Shown: positions 35,078 to 44,493, counted from the first letter of the stretch. The stretch is 64,000 nucleotides of DNA from VXYK01 sp965214565 (GCA_965214565.1 OZ243951.1:2480001-2544000); one strand, 5' to 3'. Notes: generated by a model not told the origin, from the sequence alone. Made by a program: numbers and translations.

Positions 35078-36442
35078 TTAGGTGATAACCGGAACGCTGC
35101 TTAGGGACGCGGCGATGGCCTCATCGGAGAGGTCGAAGTCGCTCACCGCACCGGAGATGTAGGACTCGTAGGCGGAGAGGTCCAAATGTCCGTGGCCGCA
35201 CATCGCTGTGAGGATCGTCTTGGACTCCCCGGACTCCTTGCAGGCCAAGGCTTCCCGGATGGTTGCCGCAAGCGCATGGGTCGGTTCAGGAGCGGGCACG
35301 ATGCCTTCGGTGCGAGCGAACTGAAGTCCCGCGGCGAAGCACTCGCTCTGGCCGATGGCGACGGCCTCGGTCAACCCCAGGTCATGGATGTGCGACACCA
35401 GAGGCGACATGCCGTGATACCTCAGACCTCCCGCGTGGATGGCGGGCGGAATATAGCTGTGACCCAGCGTGTGCATCTTGAACAGGGGAGTCGAGCAGGC
35501 GGTGTCGCCGAAGTCGTAGCGGTATTCGCCCTTGGTCAGAGTCGGGCACGATGCCGGTTCGACGCAACGGATCGTCGGCGCCATGTTGCCGGCCAGCTTC
35601 TCGCGCAGGAACGGAAGCGCCAGACCTCCGAAGTTAGAACCCCCGCCGGTGCATCCCACCAACAGATCCGGTGTCTCGCCCACCATCGCCAGTTGGCGAA
35701 GGGCCTCCTCACCGATCACTGTCTGATGCATCAACACATGGTTCAAGACGCTGCCGAGGGAATAGCGAATTGCTGGATCGGCTGCCGCCACCGCCACCGC
35801 CTCGGAGATGGCGATGCCGAGCGAACCGGGATGGTCGGGGTCCGCCGCCAACAGCTCACGACCGAATTCGGTCACCGGCGACGGGCTCGAGTGCACCGTC
35901 GCACCCCACAGTTCCATCATCGTCTTGCGGTACGGCTTCTGGCGGTAGGAAGCTGCCACCTGCCAGACTTCGCACTCCATACCGTACTGGGAGCAGGCGA
36001 ACGCCAAAGCGCTGCCCCACTGTCCTGCGCCTGTCTCGGTGGTGAGCTTGGTCACGCCCTCGGCGTTGTTGTAGTAGGCCTGAGGGACCGCCGTGTTGGG
36101 CTTGTGCGACCCCGCGGGGCTCACGCCTTCGTACTTGTAGAAGATCTTCGCCGGAGTGTCGAGCGCCTTCTCGAGTCGACGGGCCCGGAACAAAGGGCTT
36201 GGCCGCCACAGTCGCAGCACATCGAGGACCCCGCCCGGGATGTCGATGTAGGAGTCGCTGCTCACCTCCTGAAGAATCAGCGCCATCGGGAACAGCGGGG
36301 CGAGGTCTTCAGGTCCGGCAGGTTCCAGAGTGCCTGGGTGCAGCGGCGGGGGAGGAGGCGCGGGCAGATCCGGAATGACGTTGTACCACTGCGTGGGGAT
36401 CTCCGACTCCGGCAAGTTCACCCTGTAATATTCTTCTGCCAT
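35078..36442 (-). CDS. trpB2: TrpB2-type tryptophan synthase beta-like protein
   Basis: A 454-aa PLP enzyme from the ATG at 36442, chosen for its AAAGGAA site (a longer frame starts at 36496). The Schiff-base Lys is in GVSPAGSHKPNTA, and the phosphate-binding glycine-rich loop is GCTGGGSNFGG. Extra N-terminal residues (MAEEYYRVNLPESEIPTQWYN...) mark the TrpB2 subgroup, which makes tryptophan from indole and serine, often without TrpA. No trpA is adjacent, consistent with an indole-salvage role. It converges with the methyltransferase gene, with 27 bp between stops. Confidence 0.88.
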   Translation of the reverse strand: MAEEYYRVNLPESEIPTQWYNVIPDLPAPPPPPLHPGTLEPAGPEDLAPLFPMALILQEVSSDSYIDIPGGVLDVLRLWRPSPLFRARRLEKALDTPAKIFYKYEGVSPAGSHKPNTAVPQAYYNNAEGVTKLTTETGAGQWGSALAFACSQYGMECEVWQVAASYRQKPYRKTMMELWGATVHSSPSPVTEFGRELLAADPDHPGSLGIAISEAVAVAAADPAIRYSLGSVLNHVLMHQTVIGEEALRQLAMVGETPDLLVGCTGGGSNFGGLALPFLREKLAGNMAPTIRCVEPASCPTLTKGEYRYDFGDTACSTPLFKMHTLGHSYIPPAIHAGGLRYHGMSPLVSHIHDLGLTEAVAIGQSECFAAGLQFARTEGIVPAPEPTHALAATIREALACKESGESKTILTAMCGHGHLDLSAYESYISGAVSDFDLSDEAIAASLSSVPVIT

Positions 36443-36574
36443 GGTCTGATTCCTTTCATGGCGATCATCGTCGGTCAGCGCTGGACAATATCCCAAGAGG
36501 CGCTACTCAGCGATTCCACCTGCAGCGATCAGGTGCGCTGTGTTGAGATTCACCGGAGGGAATAGGGTCTTGAC

Positions 36575-37306
36575 ATGGATCGACCGACCTCCGTGGACTT
36601 CCACTTCGACGTCATGTGTCCGTACGCCTACCAGACCTCACGCTGGATACGGTCGGTACGCGAACAGACCGACCTGACCATCAACTGGCGTTTCTTCAGT
36701 CTTGAGGAGATCAACAGGGTCGAGGGCAAGAAACACCCGTGGGAGCGCCAATGGTCCTACGGCTGGTCGATGATGCGCATCGGAGCGGCGCTGCGGCGCA
36801 TCGACATGGCCCATCTCGATGCCTGGTACGCAGCCGCCGGGAAGGCACTGCACGAGGACGGCAACAAACCCCACGAGCCCGACGTGGCCCGTCACCTGTT
36901 GGAGCAGATCGGACTCGATGCGGGCATCGTCGACGCCGCAATCGCGGACCCGACCACCCATGACGAGGTGAGAGCGGAACACGACAAGGTTGTGGCGGAG
37001 TCGGGTTATGGAGTGCCGACCATGTTCTTCGCCGCCGCCGACGGCAGCGAGCAGACGATCTTCGGCCCGGTTCTGGTGGACCCGCCCCTCGACGATGCAG
37101 CGCTACGCCTCTGGGACATGGTCTGCGGTTGGCTCGAGTTCCCGCACCTCTATGAAATCCAGCGTCCCAAGACCAAAGACGACGAACGGGTCATCGCTGC
37201 CACCTTCCGTCCATACCTGGAGGCTCGCGACTGGGTTTCGATCAATCGCGGCGTCGAAGTCGGGTTCAGCGAGGACGGTTTCAGCGTCGTCGGCCCCGCA
37301 ACCTGA
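36575..37306 (+). CDS. DsbA/HCCA-isomerase-like thioredoxin-fold protein
   Basis: A 243-aa protein of the DsbA-like superfamily with the active-site region FHFDVMCPYAYQTSRWI. The CxxC motif is replaced by CPYA, leaving one cysteine, so it cannot form a CxxC disulfide. Actinobacterial relatives with CPWC are mycothiol-dependent oxidoreductases; a single Cys would suit a monothiol or a mycothiol-conjugate mechanism (mshC is in this window). GVPTMFF supplies the cis-Pro loop. No signal peptide. GGAGGG lies upstream of the ATG. Confidence 0.75.
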   Translation: MDRPTSVDFHFDVMCPYAYQTSRWIRSVREQTDLTINWRFFSLEEINRVEGKKHPWERQWSYGWSMMRIGAALRRIDMAHLDAWYAAAGKALHEDGNKPHEPDVARHLLEQIGLDAGIVDAAIADPTTHDEVRAEHDKVVAESGYGVPTMFFAAADGSEQTIFGPVLVDPPLDDAALRLWDMVCGWLEFPHLYEIQRPKTKDDERVIAATFRPYLEARDWVSINRGVEVGFSEDGFSVVGPAT

Positions 37307-37320
37307 ACCTCCGTCGGATC

Positions 37321-37334
37321 TGCGCAACTGCGCA
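37321..37334. promoter_or_regulatory. Short dyad upstream of the Dyp peroxidase gene
   Basis: TGCGCA-AC-TGCGCA is a perfect inverted repeat, since each half is itself palindromic. It lies 89 bp before the peroxidase ATG and 14 bp after the previous stop. It could be an operator or a chance dyad; no promoter elements are clear around it. Confidence 0.25.
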
Positions 37335-37422
37335 AATTCCGGTACTTGCCTTGTCTCACTGGGGCGGCAATCGTCTAGCCTCAGAATCGTCCATCACAGC
37401 TAACCGACAGAGGAATCATCCA

Positions 37423-38334
37423 ATGGCAACTTCGCAGCCCGCAATCCTCATGGATCTTCAGAAGTACCAGTGGTACGTACACATGAGCCGTACCGAAAAC
37501 GCCGATCTAGGTCTCATCAAGAGCGCAATAAAGGACAGTCTTGCCGATGCTGCGGCACAGGGAGTCAACCTCTGCGTTCTCGTCGGTCCGACGCTCGCGG
37601 ACGACCTCGGGATCGAAACCGACGATTTCCAGGCGTACCCCGGCTATGAGTCCCCCGACGGTTCCCGCGTCGCCAAGGGAACCCAGGAAGAGCTCCTCAT
37701 GTGGCTCCACCATGCAGACAAGGACCTGATCTGGGAGGTGCAGCACACTTTCCGCAAGGCGGTGGCGGGACATCTCGAAGTGGCCCGCGAGACCCCGACG
37801 TTCATCTACAAGAACAGCCTCGACCTCACCGGGCACATCGACGGCACCGGCAACCCCGAGCCCGAGGACCAAAAGGACCGGGGCATCGTCGATGACGGCC
37901 AGCCAGGCGAGGGCGGCAGCTACTGCATCGCCCAGCGTTGGGTTCACGACATGGACTTCTGGGCCACCCTCTCGCTCGAAGAGGAGGAGAACACCTTCGG
38001 GCGCACCAAGGCCGACTCCGTCAAGCTCGAGACTCAGGTGCCGACTTCGCATCTTTCCCACGTCGAGTTGCGCGAGGGTGCCACCGCCGACGAGTCGACC
38101 CCCAAGCGGGGCGAGATGGTTCGTCGCTCGACCCCCTATGCGTTCCACGAGGGCACCGTCGGCCTCTATTTCATGGGCTTCTGCAAGACGCAGGCCCCGA
38201 TGCGTGAGCGCATGGAAGCCATGTACGGCATCAACGGCCAGGCGCTCGACGCCATCACCGACTACTCCACCCCGGCCTCGGGTTCGTTCTACTTCGCTCC
38301 TTCAGTCGAAGCTCTCGAAGCAGCGCTCGCCTAG
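37423..38334 (+). CDS. Dyp-type heme peroxidase
   Basis: A 303-aa heme peroxidase. The family motif GxxDG is in GHIDGTGNP, the proximal heme His in SHLSHVELR, and a distal-side Arg in MVRRSTPY. It reduces hydrogen peroxide and oxidises dyes or lignin-like compounds. The ATG at 37423 has AGAGGA just before; no signal peptide is visible. The gene is followed within 20 bp by a cupin gene. Confidence 0.88.
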   Translation: MATSQPAILMDLQKYQWYVHMSRTENADLGLIKSAIKDSLADAAAQGVNLCVLVGPTLADDLGIETDDFQAYPGYESPDGSRVAKGTQEELLMWLHHADKDLIWEVQHTFRKAVAGHLEVARETPTFIYKNSLDLTGHIDGTGNPEPEDQKDRGIVDDGQPGEGGSYCIAQRWVHDMDFWATLSLEEEENTFGRTKADSVKLETQVPTSHLSHVELREGATADESTPKRGEMVRRSTPYAFHEGTVGLYFMGFCKTQAPMRERMEAMYGINGQALDAITDYSTPASGSFYFAPSVEALEAALA

Positions 38335-38354
38335 GCCCGCGGCGCAGACCGCAG

Positions 38355-38879
38355 ATGAGCGACACACCGCGCATTGCGGGACTGGAACCCGTTTTCACCA
38401 GCATCGACGATGGTGACATTCCGTTCATCGCGGTGCGCAGCCAGCGCAACGCCGACGGTTCGGAGTCCCATGTGTGGGAGAAATGGGTGGCATTCTCGGT
38501 AGACCCGCTTTATCTGGCGCTGTTCGCGCGTTGGGATCCGGGTATGATCGTGCGCCATCACGGGCACTACAGCCCACACACTCTCACGGTCCTGTCCGGT
38601 TCGTTCACCTGCGGTGACGTCGAGCTGGGTCCGGGAGGCCATATCGAGTTGCCGCTAGGAGCCTCCTTCGGCCCGTTCGTTGCGGGTCCCGACGGTGTCG
38701 AGCTCTACGAAGTGATGATGGGCGACCCGCGATCGTGGAGCGAAGATGTGGACTCCATGAAGCGCTGGTTGGCCGACCGCGGCGTCGAGCAGTTGCCGGA
38801 CCCTCCGATCGAGCTCCCCGCCGGCCTTGAGGACCTGCGCGCGGTCTTCTCTGCGGGAGCGAAGAGTTCGGCGGGCTGA
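38355..38879 (+). CDS. Cupin-domain protein
   Basis: A 174-aa protein with a cupin beta-barrel: MIVRHHGHYSPHTLTVLSG (His-rich metal site) and a second strand set around GPGGHIELPLGASFGP. The second half of the metal site is less clear. Starts 20 bp after the peroxidase and 5 bp before the next gene, so part of one unit. Function unknown. Confidence 0.65.
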   Translation: MSDTPRIAGLEPVFTSIDDGDIPFIAVRSQRNADGSESHVWEKWVAFSVDPLYLALFARWDPGMIVRHHGHYSPHTLTVLSGSFTCGDVELGPGGHIELPLGASFGPFVAGPDGVELYEVMMGDPRSWSEDVDSMKRWLADRGVEQLPDPPIELPAGLEDLRAVFSAGAKSSAG

Positions 38880-38884
38880 CTCAG

Positions 38885-39910
38885 ATGAGTGAACCCAAGA
38901 TTGTCACCGTCTTGGAGCCCGAGGACGAGTACACCCACGAACCGGATCCGGTCTCGAACTACAACGAGTCGATGTATCTCAACGGCTTCGACCTCCAGCG
39001 GGAGCTGGGCGCATGGTTCAGGATCGGCAATCGGGTCAATGAGGGCTACGCCGAGATGACGGTCTGCATCTATCTGCCTGACGGCCGGGTCGGGTTCATA
39101 TACGGACGCCCTGAGATCACCAGCAACGACGAGATGCGCGCCGGCGGGCTTGAGATCAGAGTCGAGAAGCCGCTCGAGCATCTGACGATCAGCTACGACG
39201 GCAAGGTGTGTCTGCTCGACGAACCCCGCCAGATGGCGAATCCCCGTGTTGCGTTTCGCGACAACCCCTTCGTCGACTGTTCGGTGCGCCTCGATGTGAC
39301 CGGCGTGTCGCCCATGTACGGAGGCATGCCGCAGTACGAAGACGGCAGCCCGCTCAAGACTGATGCTTCGAAGAGCTTCGCCAAGGCGCACTACGAACAG
39401 CACACCGCGGTTGTCGGAACGATCCAGGTGGGCCAGGAGACGATCGCGCTTGACGGCCTGGGTCTGCGTGACAAGTCGTGGGGGCCCCGCTATTGGCAGG
39501 CGTTGCGCTGGTACCGCTGGCTGCCGATGATCTTCGGCCCCGACTTCGCGATGATGCTGTCGATAGTCGACCGCGACGGCACTCCCGCCCGCAGCGGCAT
39601 GGTGCTCGTTGACGGCGAATACTCACTGATCCGAGATTGCAGGATCGAATCGGAGTGGGACTCAGACGACTACCAGACCGCGATGCGCTGCTGGGCCGCG
39701 ACCGACGACGCCGAGTATGAGATCACCGGTCATGTGCTGTCGATGATTCCTTTGCGCAACCGTCGCTCCACCGACGACGGGCAGCAACTGCATACCCGCA
39801 TCACCGAGGCGATGACCCGCTACGAGTGCAACGGCCGCGTCGGCATGGGGATGAGCGAGTACCTCGATCAGATCGTCGACGGTCGTCCCATCGGCACCGA
39901 CATGAGATGA
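38885..39910 (+). CDS. Lipocalin-like protein (DUF7064/7065-type)
   Basis: A 341-aa beta-rich protein with HxxxxDxGLR-like stretches (ALDGLGLRDKSWGPRYW) and many aromatic residues, resembling the AttH/CrtC-type lipocalin-like family. Such genes are often next to APH-type phosphotransferases and acyl-CoA genes in actinobacteria. Here a phosphotransferase gene follows after 15 bp. Role in lipid or steroid catabolism is possible; not shown. Confidence 0.55.
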   Translation: MSEPKIVTVLEPEDEYTHEPDPVSNYNESMYLNGFDLQRELGAWFRIGNRVNEGYAEMTVCIYLPDGRVGFIYGRPEITSNDEMRAGGLEIRVEKPLEHLTISYDGKVCLLDEPRQMANPRVAFRDNPFVDCSVRLDVTGVSPMYGGMPQYEDGSPLKTDASKSFAKAHYEQHTAVVGTIQVGQETIALDGLGLRDKSWGPRYWQALRWYRWLPMIFGPDFAMMLSIVDRDGTPARSGMVLVDGEYSLIRDCRIESEWDSDDYQTAMRCWAATDDAEYEITGHVLSMIPLRNRRSTDDGQQLHTRITEAMTRYECNGRVGMGMSEYLDQIVDGRPIGTDMR

Positions 39911-39925
39911 CCGCCAAGGGCTCTG

Positions 39926-40918
39926 ATGAGCGCTGATCTGGCGGACGCTCTCGCCGTCTCGCTGCGCGAGGCGCTCGGTGATGTCTCGATCGAAGACCTG
40001 CAGCGTTTGTCCGCCGGTGCCAGCCGCGAGACTTGGTCGTTCAGTGCGGTTACCCCCTACGAACTCCAGCAGTTGATTCTGCAGTGTCACCGATCGGCTG
40101 CTTCGGCATTCAGGACCGGACTCGACGAAGCGTCGCTGATTCGACATGCCCGCGCCGGCGGCGTGGCTGCGCCGGAGATCGTGGCGTCAGACACCGGTGA
40201 CGCCAACCCGGTCGGTGCGCCGTTCATGATCAGTCGGAGAATCGAGGGAGAGTCGATTCCCCGCAAGATTCTTCGCGACGACACCTTCGCGAACGCCCGC
40301 CAATGTCTGGTCGCCGACTTCGGTCGAGAGTTGGCTGCGATACACCGCCTGGAGACGACCTCGTTGGACCAGATCTCGACCATCGATGACCCGTTGGCTG
40401 TCCAACGAACGTTGTATGAGGGGTTCAGTGACCCGCATCCGGTCTTCGACCTGGCCTTTCGTTGGCTAGACGAGCGTCGCCCACTACCCCGCCGGCCGTG
40501 TGTCGTTCATGGCGATTTCCGTATGGGCAACGTGCTGGTCGACAGCGGTGGACTCACCGCGGTGCTGGACTGGGAACTCGCCTATCTCGGTGACCCCGCC
40601 TTCGATCTGGGCTGGCTGGTGGCGCGGGCCTGGCGTTTCGGCGGCGCAGGGGAGGTAGGCGGACTCGGTACGAGAGGCGAGTTGCTCGACGCGTATCAGG
40701 CCAACGGGGGCGAGGGAATCACACTCGACGAACTGCGCTGGTGGGAGATGTTGGCCTGCCTTCGTTGGGGTGTGGTCACCATGGCGATGGTTGCCGATCA
40801 TCGTCGGGGTCCGAGACGCTCCTTGGAACAGGCGGTGATCGGGCGGCGAGTCGTCGAGACGGAGTACGACGTGATGCTCCTGTTGAGACCGGAACTGTCA
40901 ACGGTGGCCGCAACATGA
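39926..40918 (+). CDS. APH-family phosphotransferase
   Basis: A 330-aa kinase-fold protein. The catalytic loop is VVHGDFRMGNVLV and the metal-binding Asp is in LDWELAYLGDPAFDLGWL. It belongs to the ACAD10/FadE36-like branch of aminoglycoside-phosphotransferase-fold proteins, which are common near acyl-CoA dehydrogenase genes and probably phosphorylate hydroxylated acyl or small molecules, not antibiotics. It is followed within 10 bp by a DUF6285 gene. Confidence 0.8.
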   Translation: MSADLADALAVSLREALGDVSIEDLQRLSAGASRETWSFSAVTPYELQQLILQCHRSAASAFRTGLDEASLIRHARAGGVAAPEIVASDTGDANPVGAPFMISRRIEGESIPRKILRDDTFANARQCLVADFGRELAAIHRLETTSLDQISTIDDPLAVQRTLYEGFSDPHPVFDLAFRWLDERRPLPRRPCVVHGDFRMGNVLVDSGGLTAVLDWELAYLGDPAFDLGWLVARAWRFGGAGEVGGLGTRGELLDAYQANGGEGITLDELRWWEMLACLRWGVVTMAMVADHRRGPRRSLEQAVIGRRVVETEYDVMLLLRPELSTVAAT

Positions 40919-40928
40919 ACTCGATCAC

Positions 40929-41306
40929 ATGAACACCGGCGAGGAACTCCCGAGGGGCTGGCCCCACGATCTGCCAGATGCCCACGAACTGCTGATGAGC
41001 GTGCGCGACTATCTCAGCGACGATCTGGGTCCCCGCGCCGAGGGGCGCGACCGCTGGATGCTTCGAATCGCAGCCAACGCACTGACCATCGCCGCGCGCG
41101 AGGCGCGTTCAGCTCCCCAAGACCGTGCCGCTCACGCCGAGCGGCTGCAGAGTCTCGGTGTGCACAGCGAACAGGAGCTGGCAGAGGCGATCCGCAACGG
41201 CCTGCTCGACGATCGCCGAGCCGAACTCGCCGCGGCATTGTGGGCCACCACCCTCGACAAACTCACCGTCGCCAACCCCTCCTACCGCGAGGATTCAGGT
41301 CTCTAA
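40929..41306 (+). CDS. DUF6285 protein
   Basis: A 125-aa helical protein (DAHELLMSVRDYLSDDLGP, FLLRIAANAL-like region, WATTLDKLTVANPSY). Matches DUF6285, a small family nearly always next to APH-type phosphotransferases in actinobacteria; function unknown. Its 3' end overlaps that of the convergent phosphotransferase gene by 12 bp. Confidence 0.65.
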   Translation: MNTGEELPRGWPHDLPDAHELLMSVRDYLSDDLGPRAEGRDRWMLRIAANALTIAAREARSAPQDRAAHAERLQSLGVHSEQELAEAIRNGLLDDRRAELAAALWATTLDKLTVANPSYREDSGL

Positions 41307-42332
41307 CAGGGGTTTGAGCACTGGGGCGATCGGGTCGAGGTACACGGTCTGGTCCGGCTCTAACAGGCCCCGGTCAACCCAGCGGTTCATGAGTCGCACG
41401 ACTATCGCGGCGTAGCGGGCGGCTGCGAACAGCACCCAGGGGCCTATGTCTTCGACCTCGTGGCTGCTCACCGTCGAGTAGTGCTCCACCTGCTTCTGCA
41501 GGCTCGGTACACCGGTCGACACCTCGACCCCGGCGAGCGCGTGGGACCACTGCTCGAACATCAGGCACCAGCCGAGGTCCATCTCAGGCGGTGCCAGGGC
41601 GGCGGCTTCGAAGTCGGTCAGGCAGGCAGGCTGGAAGTTCTGCCAGATCACGTTGCCGAGTCGAGCGTCTCCCCAGGTGAGCACCGTCGTGTCAGTCTTG
41701 GGAAGTTCCTCGGCCGCGCGGTCGAACGCCGCCATCATCAACTCATGGGGCCGCCCGTCGAGTTCGCGCTCGGCGTAGTCGCGCCAGATCCTCAGTTGCC
41801 GGTGCCCGTCATTGACGTCGCTGTCGGTCAGCCAACCGAGCCCGGCCTCTTCGATGTCGACCGCATGGACACCGGCCATGACGTCGAGGCATCGGTAGCC
41901 CATGAGCTCCCGCTCGGCGGGGCCGGCGTCGGCGTAGAACCCCGTCAGAACGTAGGGCGGGTCCTCGCGGGGTATGTCTCCGCCGACGAAGTCCATGACG
42001 AAGAACGGCGAGCCGAGCACTTCAGGGTCTGTCTCGTATCCGAGCAGCGGAGCGATGGGCACATCGGCGTGTGCAGCCAGTGCCGACATGACCCGCCACT
42101 GGATCTCAATCTCGTTGTCGACTCCAACCTGGACCGGGTAGACGGGTGGTTCAGGCATTTCACGTCGCAGCACAATGGTGCGCTGGTCAGTCGCCGCAGA
42201 TGTCGTCACCGTGATCGGCACGATCAGTGTCTCAGCGGAATAGCCGCCACTGGGTCTATCAAAAGCTCCTACCTCAACGCGGGTCACGTCATCAAGGTGT
42301 TCGGTCAGCCACGCCGCGAGCGGCTCGGCCAT
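41295..42332 (-). CDS. APH-family phosphotransferase (second copy)
   Basis: A kinase-fold protein of about 345 aa. The catalytic loop is variant: LTWGDARLGNVIW (GDxxxxN kept, His replaced by Trp before Gly) and CLTDFEAAALAPPEMDLGWCL supplies the metal Asp. The start is uncertain: ATG at 42332 is used here; a GTG at 42365 is also in frame, but the longer frame to 42656 would run into the divergent membrane-protein gene and is rejected. Substrate unknown. Confidence 0.75.
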   Translation of the reverse strand: MAEPLAAWLTEHLDDVTRVEVGAFDRPSGGYSAETLIVPITVTTSAATDQRTIVLRREMPEPPVYPVQVGVDNEIEIQWRVMSALAAHADVPIAPLLGYETDPEVLGSPFFVMDFVGGDIPREDPPYVLTGFYADAGPAERELMGYRCLDVMAGVHAVDIEEAGLGWLTDSDVNDGHRQLRIWRDYAERELDGRPHELMMAAFDRAAEELPKTDTTVLTWGDARLGNVIWQNFQPACLTDFEAAALAPPEMDLGWCLMFEQWSHALAGVEVSTGVPSLQKQVEHYSTVSSHEVEDIGPWVLFAAARYAAIVVRLMNRWVDRGLLEPDQTVYLDPIAPVLKPLLET

Positions 42333-42421
42333 GCTGTCGTATTCGTCGTTTTTGGGTTCGGTCACAGAGATACATTTGCCGCGTCGTTCGAGGCTGTCGA
42401 ACCGGAGTACCCTGCGAAGGT

Positions 42422-43807
42422 ATGATCCGTCGTTGGCTCCTCGGGTTGCTGCTGGGTGCGTGGATGCTGACACTGGCGCAACCCGCGGCGGCTCATGGCA
42501 CCGGAAGCCGCACAGATCTTCCGTTGCCGGCATGGCAGATGGCCTGGGCGGCGGCCTTCTCGGTGATTGTTTCGTTCGTGGCGCTCGGAACCTTCTGGGA
42601 CAAGCCGCGCCTGGCCGCGGCGGCAGGTGGTCGCCGGGTCTTCTCGCTGGCGTCATCGGTGGGAAGGTCCATCGAGGTTCTCTGCAAGCTCGTCGGAGTA
42701 TTGGGATTTGCGGTGGTGATCTTCGCTGCCTGGTGGGGCAAACCCACTACGGCGGTCAACATCGCCCCGACCGCTTTTCTGATTTGGTTCTGGGTTGGAG
42801 TGCAACTTGTGTCTGTGCTGGTCGGTGATGTCTGGAGTGCGTTCAATCCGTACCCGACGATCGCGGATGCGGCCGCATCGTTGAAGGCCAGGATCGCCGG
42901 GACACCCATGTCATCGGCGGATCATGGCGCCAGCAGCCAACGCGTGGGATGGGTCGCGTTGGCGGCGATAGCGGCATACCTCTGGTTCGAGTTGGCCTAC
43001 CACAGCACCGACTCGCCCCGTTCGGTTGCGGTGTTCTTGACTGGTTACTCAGCGGTGATGCTTGCTGGTGCGAGCGTGTTCGGACGTGGCTGGGTTCGCT
43101 CCGCTGACGGTTTTGCAGTTCTGTTCAGGAAGATCTCGCTGATCGCCCCGATCTATCGTGACGACACCAAGGCTCTGCGGCTCAGAACCCCGCTCAGCGG
43201 GCTCACCACATTGCGCGGCGGCCTGTACAGTGCCGCTTTCATCCTGACGGTGCTTGGGGCGACGACATTCGACGGTTTCACCCGCAGTTCGATCTGGCTG
43301 GACCTGGCCGGCGATCTCACTGGCTGGGAATCGGTGTTCATGAGCACCCTCGGTCTGGTCGTGATCGTCGCCTTCGTGGCGGCGCTCTACACGCTGTCCG
43401 TCAAGGCGATGGCGGTCGTGGCAGGCGACTCGACGCGGGAACTCGCAGAACAGTTCGCCCCGACGCTGGTACCGATCGTGGTGGCGTACGCTTTCGCCCA
43501 CTACTTCAGTGCCCTGCTGCTGGACGGGCAAGTATTGATCAATCTGCTGTCCGACCCCTTCGGGCACGGCTGGGACCTCTTCGGCACCAGGGACTATGCG
43601 ATCAACTGGACTCTGGTCAGCCCCGCTGAGATCGCCTGGGTCCAGGCGGTCTCCATCGCGGTCGGGCATGTGCTCGCGGTGGCCGCGGCCCATGACCTGG
43701 CAATCGACCGATACCAGCGTGAAACCGCGTTGCGCTCCCAGTATCCGATGCTGATGGTGATGGTCGCCTACACCGTCATCGGCCTGTTGCTGCTTCTCGG
43801 CACCTGA
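42422..43807 (+). CDS. Polytopic membrane protein (annotated elsewhere as fenitrothion hydrolase-like)
   Basis: A 461-aa protein with a signal-like first helix (RRWLLGLLLGAWMLTLAQPAAA) and roughly ten further membrane segments. The C-terminal AHDLAIDRYQRETALRSQYP followed by a last helix is conserved in actinobacterial relatives, some labelled fenitrothion hydrolase. That label rests on little and I do not use it as function. ATG at 42422. It is followed 14 bp later by the thiamine pyrophosphokinase gene. Confidence 0.65.
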   Translation: MIRRWLLGLLLGAWMLTLAQPAAAHGTGSRTDLPLPAWQMAWAAAFSVIVSFVALGTFWDKPRLAAAAGGRRVFSLASSVGRSIEVLCKLVGVLGFAVVIFAAWWGKPTTAVNIAPTAFLIWFWVGVQLVSVLVGDVWSAFNPYPTIADAAASLKARIAGTPMSSADHGASSQRVGWVALAAIAAYLWFELAYHSTDSPRSVAVFLTGYSAVMLAGASVFGRGWVRSADGFAVLFRKISLIAPIYRDDTKALRLRTPLSGLTTLRGGLYSAAFILTVLGATTFDGFTRSSIWLDLAGDLTGWESVFMSTLGLVVIVAFVAALYTLSVKAMAVVAGDSTRELAEQFAPTLVPIVVAYAFAHYFSALLLDGQVLINLLSDPFGHGWDLFGTRDYAINWTLVSPAEIAWVQAVSIAVGHVLAVAAAHDLAIDRYQRETALRSQYPMLMVMVAYTVIGLLLLLGT

Positions 43808-43821
43808 GGGGTCCTGACCTG

Positions 43822-44493
43822 ATGCGTACCGTGAGCAGTGCCTTGGTGGTCGCCTCGGGGGCACCCCTCAGAGCCGTTGAAGTCGCCCCGCAAACCGACA
43901 TTGTGATCGCAGCAGACGCAGGACTCGAAGTGCTGCTGCAAGCGGGCCGACCCGTCGACATGGTGGTCGGCGACCTGGACTCCGTCTCGCCGGAGGCACT
44001 GTCGGAGGCCGCTGCGGGCGGCGCAGAGATCCAACGACACCGGTGCGACAAGGACGAGTCGGATCTCGAACTCGCCCTGACCGCGGCGATCTCCAGCGGG
44101 GCTCAACGGGTTCAGGTGCTGCTGCGCGACGGCGGACGTCTCGACCATCAACTCGCGAACCTGCTGGTGCTGGCTTCACCGCGTTGGCGACAAGCCGACA
44201 TCGATGCGGTGGTCGGAGAGCATCGGGTGTGGGTTGTGCACGGCGGCGACCAGCGAAGAATTCCGTTGGTCGCGGGCGAGGCGCTGGCACTCCACGCCGT
44301 CGGCGCAATCGCAAAGGGCGTGACCACCACCAACTTGCGATACCCGCTCGTGGACGGCGACCTTCCCCCGCTGGTCGCTCTTGGAATCTCCAATGAAGCC
44401 GTCGTCGACGCGCCCACGATCAGGGTCGATTCCGGCGTGGTGCTCGCGATCAGTTCGTCCACGCCGTCCACCCGCGGTTCCGTCGCTCAATAA
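43822..44493 (+). CDS. thiN: Thiamine pyrophosphokinase
   Basis: A 223-aa enzyme converting thiamine to thiamine diphosphate with ATP. Motifs: AADAGLEVLLQAGRPVDMVVGDLDSVS, DKDESDLELAL and GGRLDHQLANL match the catalytic Asp residues of the family. Length is normal. Its last 44 bp overlap the end of the convergent ABC ATPase gene. No thiamine riboswitch is visible upstream. Confidence 0.88.
   Translation: MRTVSSALVVASGAPLRAVEVAPQTDIVIAADAGLEVLLQAGRPVDMVVGDLDSVSPEALSEAAAGGAEIQRHRCDKDESDLELALTAAISSGAQRVQVLLRDGGRLDHQLANLLVLASPRWRQADIDAVVGEHRVWVVHGGDQRRIPLVAGEALALHAVGAIAKGVTTTNLRYPLVDGDLPPLVALGISNEAVVDAPTIRVDSGVVLAISSSTPSTRGSVAQ

Noticed and set aside
35186..36565. Open frame of 459 codons on the plus strand
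   Set aside because: It is antisense to trpB2, whose motifs and start are clear; the translated sequence is Arg/His-rich with no recognisable domain.
42227..42421. Longer N-terminus for the membrane protein at 42422
   Set aside because: The extension is Arg-rich and antisense to the phosphotransferase; the ATG at 42422 begins a clean signal-like helix.
41460..42425. Open frame of 321 codons on the plus strand
   Set aside because: Antisense to the second phosphotransferase, no domain.
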